From CAYRVF01 sp964427535 (GTDB lineage Bacteria > Chloroflexota > Ktedonobacteria > Ktedonobacterales > JADMIN01), in NCBI GenBank assembly GCA_964427535.1, contig CAYRVF010000096.1, forward strand, positions 1 to 19,696: a DNA stretch of 19,696 nt, given 5' to 3'. Position 1 is the first letter of the stretch; the number at the start of each line of letters is the position of its first letter. The notes under the pieces are model-generated. The model worked only from the letters and a program-made list of their open reading frames with translations. It was not told the DNA's origin and did not search any database. Both the position numbers and the translations under genes were made by a program. Positions 14,751 through 19,696 of the stretch are shown here, piece by piece.

Positions 14751-16361
14751 TTACATGCGGAAGACGCCGTAGCGCGGCGCGCCCGCCGAGACCCAGTCGC
14801 GATTGTAGGACATCGAGAGGCCGACCGTGAGGGCCATGCGCGTGTCGCGCGGGTCGAGGATGCCGTCATCCCAGAGCCGCGCCGTCGCGAAGTAGGCCGA
14901 CGACTCTTCGTCGAAGCGCTGCTGCACCACCGCACGCAGCCCTTCGAGCTGGGCCGCGTCTGGCTCGCCACCACGCGCCCGTGCCCCCTCGGACTGCACG
15001 ATCGCGAGCACCCCGGCCGCCTGCTCTGCGCCCATCACCGCGATGCGGCTGTTGGGCCAGGTGAAGAGCAGCGTCGGGTCGAACGCGCGCCCGGCCATGC
15101 CGTAGTTGCCCGCGCCAAAGCTGCCGCCGAGAATCACAGTGAACTGCGGCACCGACGAGTTGGCCACGGCGTTGATCATCTTCGCGCCATGCTTGATGAT
15201 ACCCTCTTCTTCGTAGTGGCGGCCAACCATGAAGCCAGGGATGTTCTGCAGGTAGAGCAGCGGCGTGCGCGACTGGTTGCAGAGCTGGATGAACTGCGCC
15301 GCCTTCATCGCCGAGTCGGAGAATAGCACGCCGTTGTTCGCCAGAATGCCGACTGGGAAGCCGTTCAGGTGGGCGTGGCCGCAGACGAGCGTCGTGCCGT
15401 AGTCGCGCTTGAACTCCTCGAAGCGCGAGCCGTCCACCAGCCGCGCGATCACCTCGCGCACCTCGAACGGCTGGCGCACGTCGGTCGGCACCAGCCCCAG
15501 CAGCTCGTCGGGATCGTAGAGCGGCTCCTCAGGCGGCGCGAGGCGCGCGGGGACGGATTTGCGCCAGTTGAGCCGCGCGACGATCTCGCGGCCGATGCGA
15601 ATGGCGTCGGCATCGTCCTCGGCGAGGTAATCGCCCAGTCCCGAGATTGCAGTGTGCATCTCCGCGCCGCCCAGACTCTCGTCGTCGGTCACCTCGCCCG
15701 TCGCCATGCGTACGAGTGGCGGTCCGGCGAGGAAGACCTTGGCCTGCCGCCGGACGAGCACCGTGTAGTCCGAGAGGCCCGGCACATACGCGCCGCCCGC
15801 CGTGGAGGTGCCGAAGACCAGCGCGATCTGCGGGATGCCCGCCGCCGACATGCGCGTCTGGTTGGCGAAGGTGCGCCCGCCCAGGTCGGCGAAGAACTCC
15901 GCCTGATAGAGCAGGTTCGCGCCGCCCGACTCGACGAGATAGATGGTCGGCAGGCGGTTGGTCGCGGCGATCTCCTGCGCCCGTAGCGCCTTCTTGACCG
16001 AGATGGGATAGCTCGCCCCGCCCTTGACCGTCGCGTCGTTCGCGCTGATCATGCACTCGACGCCGCTCACGATGCCGATGCCGGTAATGGAAGACGCCCC
16101 CGGCGACTCGTTGTCGTACATGCCGAACGCTGCCAGCGTGCTCAACTCGAGAAACGGGGTGCCGGGATCGAGCAGCAGCTCCACGCGCTCGCGAGGTAGG
16201 ATCTTGCCGCGCTCGACGTGCCGCTGCCGGGCGCGTGCGCTGCCCCCCTGCCGCGCACGCTCCTGCCGGGTGGCGAACTCGTCGAGCAGTCGCGTCCACG
16301 CCGCCATGTTCTCCTGATACGCGGCGCTGGTGCGATCGACGGCGGTCGGCAGGATGCTCAT
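14751..16361 (-). CDS. Acyl-CoA carboxylase carboxyltransferase (beta) subunit, MccB/AtuC/LiuB-type
   Basis: This 536-aa protein starts at the ATG at 16361, eight bases after GAGGAG. It transfers CO2 from carboxybiotin to an enoyl- or acyl-CoA. Tandem crotonase-fold domains carry GTSTAGGAYVPG (184-195), LAGPPLVRMATGE (211-223) and GGAEMHT (231-237) in the N-half. The C-half has NIPGFMVG (373-380), GGSFGAGNYGM (412-422) and AVMGAEQAAGVL (441-452). Both oxyanion-hole regions are intact. The length and the ESLGGAEMHT block match methylcrotonyl- and geranyl-CoA carboxylases more than propionyl-CoA carboxylase. The biotin-carrying alpha subunit it needs is not in the window. The long apparent N-terminal extension in the same frame is an overlap artefact with the small zinc-ribbon gene. 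Confidence 0.95.
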   Translation of the reverse strand: MSILPTAVDRTSAAYQENMAAWTRLLDEFATRQERARQGGSARARQRHVERGKILPRERVELLLDPGTPFLELSTLAAFGMYDNESPGASSITGIGIVSGVECMISANDATVKGGASYPISVKKALRAQEIAATNRLPTIYLVESGGANLLYQAEFFADLGGRTFANQTRMSAAGIPQIALVFGTSTAGGAYVPGLSDYTVLVRRQAKVFLAGPPLVRMATGEVTDDESLGGAEMHTAISGLGDYLAEDDADAIRIGREIVARLNWRKSVPARLAPPEEPLYDPDELLGLVPTDVRQPFEVREVIARLVDGSRFEEFKRDYGTTLVCGHAHLNGFPVGILANNGVLFSDSAMKAAQFIQLCNQSRTPLLYLQNIPGFMVGRHYEEEGIIKHGAKMINAVANSSVPQFTVILGGSFGAGNYGMAGRAFDPTLLFTWPNSRIAVMGAEQAAGVLAIVQSEGARARGGEPDAAQLEGLRAVVQQRFDEESSAYFATARLWDDGILDPRDTRMALTVGLSMSYNRDWVSAGAPRYGVFRM

Positions 16362-16428
16362 GCGGCGTGCTCCTCGGCTACACGCGGTCGCGGGCGGTCG
16401 TGCTCGGGCAGACCTCCGCACATCAGTA

Positions 16429-16641
16429 TCAGTAGCAGCAGCTATCCTTGAAGCCGCAGACCGGGCAGATGCTCGCCTTGCCGCCCTTGAGGTCCGGCAT
16501 CTCTGCGCCACAGCTCGGGCAGGGCATGGAGCGCTCTTCGGATACCGCCCGCGCGCCTGCGAGCGTCCAGTCGCTGCGCGGTGAGGCGGTGTCTTGCCGC
16601 TGCTGTGTCGTTGCTGAGTCAACAGATGGCTGCGTCTCCAC
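16429..16641 (-). CDS. Small zinc-ribbon protein with C-terminal CCY
   Basis: This 70-aa frame begins at GTG 16641, just after AAAGG, and ends 67 nt before the carboxyltransferase start. Residues 39-70 form a compact zinc ribbon: C41PSC44, fourteen residues (GAEMPDLKGGKASI), C59PVC62, then GFKDSC68C69Y. The N-terminal 38 residues are polar and low complexity. A shorter start at ATG 16527, preceded by GAAGAG, would give only the 32-residue zinc ribbon and is a real alternative. The cysteine spacing is right for four-cysteine zinc binding, and the extra Cys-Cys pair at the end could bind a second metal or form disulfides. Its place beside the carboxyltransferase suggests an accessory role. The function is unproven. 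Confidence 0.72.
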   Translation of the reverse strand: METQPSVDSATTQQRQDTASPRSDWTLAGARAVSEERSMPCPSCGAEMPDLKGGKASICPVCGFKDSCCY

Positions 16642-16670
16642 TCGGTCTGCCTTTCGTGCCTGTTCGCGTG

Positions 16671-17579
16671 TTATCGTCTCTCGCCGTCGCGGTCAACTGG
16701 CATCTCGTTGTTCTCGTCCGACAATGAGGAGCCAGTCGGGTAGGCGGGCCACGGTGGGTGCTCGGGGAGAGTATAGCCCTGTAAGCGGTAGAGCGAACCC
16801 GCGCCGTCCACTTTCAGCGTCTGGCCGGAGATGAACGCGGCGGCGGGCGAGAGCAAGAACGCGACGGCGGCGGCCACCTCGTCTTCGGTGCCGAGACGCC
16901 CGGCGGGAATCTCGGCGGCGATCTGCCCGAGCGAGGCGCGCACCTCTGGCGGATATGTTCGCAGCCCGCTGGAGTCAATGACGCCGGGCGCAACGGCGTT
17001 CACACGGATGGCGGCAGGCGCCCACTCCACCGCGAGCGTCTGCGTCAGGTTGACGACGCCCGCACGGGCCGCCGCGCTGTGGGCCATCAGCGGAAAGCCG
17101 CGCCAGTTCTCCATGACGATATTGACGATGGCGCCGCCGTGCGCGCCCATGCTCGCGTGGTAGGCGGCGCGGCACATGTTGAAGGTGCCCGTCAGGTTCG
17201 TCTCGATCACGGCGTGCCAACCGTTGGGCGTGATCGCCTCGGCGGGCTGCAGGAACTGGCCGCCCGCGTTGTTCACCAGGCCGTCCACCTGGCCATGCCG
17301 TGACACGACCTCGGCGAACAGACGCTCGACTGCTTCGGGGTCGCGAATGTTGCAGGGCACTGCGTCGACGGTGGCGCCGGTTGACGCGCATGCGTCGGTA
17401 AGCTCAGCGCGAGTCGGCTCCAGATGGGCGGGGTCGCGTGAGCAGAGGATGACGTGCGCGCCCAGCCCCGCGAGCCCACGCGCGATGGCGCGCCCGATGC
17501 CGGTGCCGCCGCCGCTCACGACGATCACCTGGCCCGCGAACAGCCGCTCGCGGAAGATCGATGTTCGCGTCTGCGCCAC
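16671..17579 (-). CDS. PECR-like short-chain dehydrogenase/enoyl-CoA reductase
   Basis: This SDR is 302 aa from GTG 17579, which follows GAGAGG at nine bases. An ATG at 17612 would add 11 residues but has no ribosome-binding site and falls beside the operator-like repeat. The NAD(P)-binding motif is SGGGTGIGRA (22-31), with NNAG (103-106). The usual YxxxK active site is missing: the region reads GFPLMAHSAAARAGVVNLTQTLAVEWAP (161-188). It closely resembles mammalian peroxisomal trans-2-enoyl-CoA reductase (PECR), which also has HS...ARAG there and the APGVI...QT region after it. It probably reduces an enoyl-CoA or an oxo-intermediate of the branched acyl-CoA pathway. It is the first gene of the cluster. 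Confidence 0.9.
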   Translation of the reverse strand: MAQTRTSIFRERLFAGQVIVVSGGGTGIGRAIARGLAGLGAHVILCSRDPAHLEPTRAELTDACASTGATVDAVPCNIRDPEAVERLFAEVVSRHGQVDGLVNNAGGQFLQPAEAITPNGWHAVIETNLTGTFNMCRAAYHASMGAHGGAIVNIVMENWRGFPLMAHSAAARAGVVNLTQTLAVEWAPAAIRVNAVAPGVIDSSGLRTYPPEVRASLGQIAAEIPAGRLGTEDEVAAAVAFLLSPAAAFISGQTLKVDGAGSLYRLQGYTLPEHPPWPAYPTGSSLSDENNEMPVDRDGERR

Positions 17580-17614
17580 GCCGCGCCGCCTCTCGCCATC
17601 ACTGCCCGCCATTT

Positions 17615-17634
17615 GCCAGTATCACATCACTGGC
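17615..17634. promoter_or_regulatory. Candidate operator for the acyl-CoA catabolic operon
   Basis: Inverted repeat GCCAGT-N8-ACTGGC lies just downstream of the predicted transcription start of the operon promoter. This is the usual place for a TetR- or GntR-type repressor that responds to an acyl-CoA. No regulator gene lies in the window. Confidence 0.5.
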
Positions 17635-17651
17635 GGGAACGGATGGAACGT

Positions 17652-17680
17652 AGTATGGCTGATGCGCGGGGGAGCGTCAA
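17652..17680 (-). promoter_or_regulatory. Sigma-70 promoter of the SDR-carboxylase-AtuA operon
   Basis: Read on the minus strand, TTGACG (17680-17675) and CATACT (17657-17652) are spaced exactly 17 nt. The start would be near 17645, giving a leader of about 65 nt to GTG 17579. Confidence 0.6.
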
Positions 17681-17720
17681 GGCGCTGGCAGGTGGGTGCT
17701 CACTCTGGCGAGGATAGAGG

Positions 17721-17756
17721 GGCCTCACCCTCAGCCCCTCTCCCCGCGGGGAGAGG
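17721..17756 (-). repeat. Palindromic repeat family, copy C
   Basis: CCTCTCCCCGCGGGGAGAGG (17737-17756) is a perfect 20-bp palindrome. The asymmetric tail is on its left (GGCCTCACCCTCAGCC, 17721-17736), making this copy inverted relative to copy D. Confidence 0.65.
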
Positions 17757-17794
17757 AGAGTATCCAAAACGGCGGTGTTGCCCGGAGGCCACAA

Positions 17795-17844
17795 ACCAAA
17801 CTCCCCCTTCCCCTCGCGAGGGGAAGGGGGCTGGGGGAGGGAAG
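17795..17844 (+). repeat. Palindromic repeat family, copy D (28-bp perfect palindrome)
   Basis: Positions 17803-17830 form a perfect 28-bp palindrome: CCCCCTTCCCCTCG then its exact complement. The tail CTGGGGGAGGGAAG (17831-17844) follows. With copy C, 46 nt away and inverted, it forms a head-to-head pair. It directly follows the lipoprotein stop codon and may end that transcript. Confidence 0.65.
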
Positions 17845-17849
17845 GCCCG

Positions 17850-18407
17850 CTAGTAGCCCGGCGTCGCCGTCGGCGGGGTATTGACTGCGAGGGCAGGGGT
17901 CGCAGCGTACCACTTGTCAAAGAGGTCCTGGCCCTTGGTGTCGCCGGAGGCCTTGTCGCCGCTGTAGGTGTAGAGCGGATGTCCGTTGTACGCGACCTGC
18001 GCGCCGTTGGCGTCGTTGAGGACGGTGAGGCTGCCAGGAAGTGACCCGCTGGAGGTGACGCTGCTCGACCCGCCCGACTGGAGCAGTGGCGGCCACGTCT
18101 GTGCGCAATTGCCCGTGCAGGCGCTCGACGTGGCGGAATCCGGCGTGAAATAGTAGAGCGTCCGTCCCTGCGCCGAGGTCAGGATCGTCTGTGACTTGCC
18201 GTCGAGCGTCACCGTCGCCGTCTTGACCGTCGCAGGTGCGCTGGGGGCAGTGGGCGCGCTCGTCGCCGAGGAGCTACTGCCGCCCCCGCCGTAGAGCCCA
18301 CCTGAGCTGGACCCCGATGACCCACAGGCGGCGAGCACGAGGACTGCGGCCAATCCCATACTCGCCAAGAAACCACCGATACCGCGCCGGATAAGTGCAT
18401 GTTTCAT
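17850..18407 (-). CDS. Lipoprotein with two Yx(F/W/Y)xxD repeats (COG4315 type)
   Basis: This 185-aa product starts at the ATG at 18407 after GGAAGG. Residues 1-27 form a lipoprotein signal peptide with a clear lipobox LAAC (25-28), so Cys28 is probably lipidated and the protein anchored outside the membrane. A Gly/Ser/Ala/Pro linker (29-62) follows. Two copies of the secreted-repeat motif come next: Y85YFTPD90, with nearby ACTGNCAQTWPPLL (C97, C102), and Y146TYSGD151, with GQDLFDKWYAATP. The CxxxxC pair and the W-PP element are typical of this predicted-lipoprotein family, whose biochemical role is not established. It appears to be transcribed alone, with palindromic repeats after its stop. 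Confidence 0.92.
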   Translation of the reverse strand: MKHALIRRGIGGFLASMGLAAVLVLAACGSSGSSSGGLYGGGGSSSSATSAPTAPSAPATVKTATVTLDGKSQTILTSAQGRTLYYFTPDSATSSACTGNCAQTWPPLLQSGGSSSVTSSGSLPGSLTVLNDANGAQVAYNGHPLYTYSGDKASGDTKGQDLFDKWYAATPALAVNTPPTATPGY

Positions 18408-18530
18408 ATGCGTCTACCTTCCCCGACGAATGCCGGCGCTGTATGACACCAGCGTCCAGCACATGACGACCGGGACGTTCAGATGGAGATACGCTGCACT
18501 GTTACATCGGCGGCGCGGAAGTGTGGGTAG

Positions 18531-18920
18531 CTAAGCGCAGGTGAGATGCACCGTGCGCTGGCGCGGGCCGTCGAGCTCTACCAGCACGATGCGCTGCCAG
18601 GTGCCGAGCAGCAGGCGCTGCCCTGTGAACGGTACGCTGACCGAGGGGCCGAGTAGAGACGCCAGAATATGGTCGGGCGCGTGCTCGGGGTCGTGTGGAT
18701 GGCGGTAGCGTTGTTCGGGCAGTATCGAGCGCAGCGCCTGCAGCAAATCGAGGTCCGTACCGGGATCGAGATCGGCGGTCGTCAGCGCACAGGTGGTGTG
18801 CGCGGCGAAGGCGACGACGATGCCGTCACTCGCATCCTGTTCACGCAGAAACCGCTCGACCTCGTCGGTGAGATCGACTACCTCGTCTTTGCGTCGGGTG
18901 GTGATGGTGAGTGTCTTCAT
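18531..18920 (-). CDS. YjbQ/UPF0047 family protein
   Basis: This 129-aa protein starts at the ATG at 18920, ten bases after AAAGGAG; a longer upstream frame has no support. Conserved family residues are AAHTTCALTTADLDPGTDLDLL (39-60), YRHPHDPEHAPDHILASLLGPS (72-93), VPF..GQRLLLGTWQRI (96-111) and ELDGPRQR (115-122). UPF0047 proteins form small beta-rich trimers, and E. coli YjbQ shows weak thiamin-phosphate-synthase activity in the literature. The physiological role is unsettled. The product is cytosolic with no signal peptide. It is divergent from the methionine aminopeptidase gene, with about 200 nt between them. Confidence 0.93.
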   Translation of the reverse strand: MKTLTITTRRKDEVVDLTDEVERFLREQDASDGIVVAFAAHTTCALTTADLDPGTDLDLLQALRSILPEQRYRHPHDPEHAPDHILASLLGPSVSVPFTGQRLLLGTWQRIVLVELDGPRQRTVHLTCA

Positions 18921-19125
18921 GTACCGCAATCTCCTTTCGTACCGTACCTTTGGCGCACGGATCGCCGCGGACCGCTCAGCGTGTCCGCACGTCGCGAGGG
19001 ACAGCAGACACGTGGGCAAATGTCATCTAATAGAGTGAGAAGAAATCAGCGATGCCGGTTCGTGATCGAGATATTTCCAAGCCGCCCCTTTTCCGGGCGC
19101 TGTATGAGACTGGATGAGGATGCAC
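18921..19125. promoter_or_regulatory. Divergent intergenic region between yjbQ-like gene and map
   Basis: Promoters for both directions must lie here, but I see no hexamer pair with good match and spacing. The ribosome-binding sites are AAAGGAG for the minus gene and GAGGA (19116-19120) for map. No repeats or hairpins stand out. Confidence 0.35.
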
Positions 19126-19696
19126 ATGGCTGTTATCAGCAAATCCCCTGATCAGATTACCCACCTGCGCGATGCCGGACGCATCGTCGCCGAGACGTAT
19201 GAGGTGCTGCGGCCGTATGTCGTGCCCGGCGTCACCACCGGCGAGCTGGACCGCATCGCCGAGCAGTTTATCCGTAAGCAGGGCGCGTTCCCGACGTACA
19301 AAGGCTACGGTGCCATCCGCGACCGCCGTGGCAAGCTCACCCGGCCGCCATTCCCCGCGACGATCTGCGTAGCGATCAACGACGTCATCTGTCACGGCAT
19401 TCCGAGTGCCAAGGATGTGCTGCAAGACGGCGACATCATCGGCATCGACATCGGCGCCAGCTACAAGGGCTGGATCGGCGACTCGTGTGTCACATTCCCT
19501 GTCGGCAGCATCGACGCCCAGTCGCAGCGTCTTCTCGACGTCACGCGCCGCAGCCTGGAGCTCGGGCTGGAGCAGTCCCGCCCTGGCAAGCGCCTCGGCG
19601 ACATTGGCGCGGTCATCCAGCGCTATGCCGAGGGCGAGGGCTTCTCGGTCGTGCGCGAGCTTGGCGGGCACGGCGTCGGCCGCACGCTGCACGAGG
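19126..19696 (+). CDS. map: Type I methionine aminopeptidase, 3'-truncated by window edge
   Basis: The frame starts at ATG 19126 after GAGGA and stays open to the window end (190 residues plus one base). An ATG two codons upstream (19120) is a possible alternative. The enzyme removes the initiator Met from nascent proteins using a dinuclear metal centre. Visible ligands are Asp108 (GIDIG), Asp119 (WIGDS) and His182 (GGHGVG), with the substrate-contacting His90 (CHGIP). The remaining Glu ligands lie beyond the window. PFPATICVAINDVICHGIP (75-93) is the conserved core of type Ia enzymes. A short basic insertion, IRDRRGKLTRP (64-74), precedes it and is not usual in E. coli MetAP. No N-terminal zinc-finger extension is present. 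Confidence 0.96.
   Translation, partial: MAVISKSPDQITHLRDAGRIVAETYEVLRPYVVPGVTTGELDRIAEQFIRKQGAFPTYKGYGAIRDRRGKLTRPPFPATICVAINDVICHGIPSAKDVLQDGDIIGIDIGASYKGWIGDSCVTFPVGSIDAQSQRLLDVTRRSLELGLEQSRPGKRLGDIGAVIQRYAEGEGFSVVRELGGHGVGRTLHE

Noticed and set aside
18435..19107. 12-nt direct repeat GGCGCTGTATGA at 18435 and 19096
   Set aside because: A 12-mer match is expected several times by chance in a window this size, and the flanks do not align.

Overview
The window is GC-rich bacterial chromosomal DNA with compact gene packing, Shine-Dalgarno-led starts (several GTG) and sigma-70-like promoters. The gene mix is a chromosomal ParAB pair, a class A penicillin-binding protein, a Yx(F/W/Y)xxD-repeat lipoprotein, an AtuA-family protein beside acyl-CoA carboxylase genes, and proline-tailed membrane proteins. 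It suggests a soil-type, high-GC bacterium such as a Chloroflexota (Ktedonobacteria-like) or actinobacterium-like lineage. This taxonomic guess is inference; there is no rRNA or tRNA to anchor it.

Layout. Positions 1-740 hold the 3' end of a zinc-type alcohol dehydrogenase, followed by a striking 20-bp RNA-type hairpin (786-830). Positions 1129-3043 hold parA-parB with an 8-nt overlap, probably driven from a promoter near 916-945. Positions 3268-5536 carry three tandem small membrane proteins with proline-rich cytosolic or surface tails. The second and third are paralogues whose promoters and leaders are also duplicated. Positions 5747-6895 encode a secreted beta-propeller protein. A repeat-rich spacer follows, then a double-GNAT acetyltransferase (7208-8125). 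On the minus strand a class A PBP (8165-10648) converges on it. A 780-nt spacer without a convincing gene leads to a small plus-strand gene of unknown function (11432-11653) with a very good promoter.

From 17579 down to 11670, six minus-strand genes run in one direction: PECR-like SDR, a 70-aa zinc-ribbon protein, an MccB/AtuC/LiuB-type carboxyltransferase beta subunit, an acyl-CoA dehydrogenase, a 92-aa CxxC/CxxC small protein, and an AtuA-family protein. This resembles the acyclic-terpene (atu) or leucine/isovalerate (liu) catabolic clusters: oxidise a branched acyl-CoA, carboxylate it, then process it. The biotin carboxylase/BCCP subunit and the enoyl-CoA hydratase are not in the window. 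A well-formed promoter (TTGACG-N17-CATACT) with an inverted-repeat operator candidate sits just upstream. Beyond it are a COG4315-type lipoprotein (17850-18407), a YjbQ/UPF0047 protein (18531-18920), and divergently the 5' part of a type I methionine aminopeptidase (19126 to the window end).

Intergenic spaces carry a dispersed family of GC-rich palindromes, each followed by an asymmetric tail, arranged in places as inverted pairs resembling REP/BIME elements. The most noteworthy items are the long hairpin after the dehydrogenase, the duplicated promoter/leader/membrane-protein unit, the two cysteine-rich small proteins interleaved with the acyl-CoA catabolic operon, and the palindrome family.
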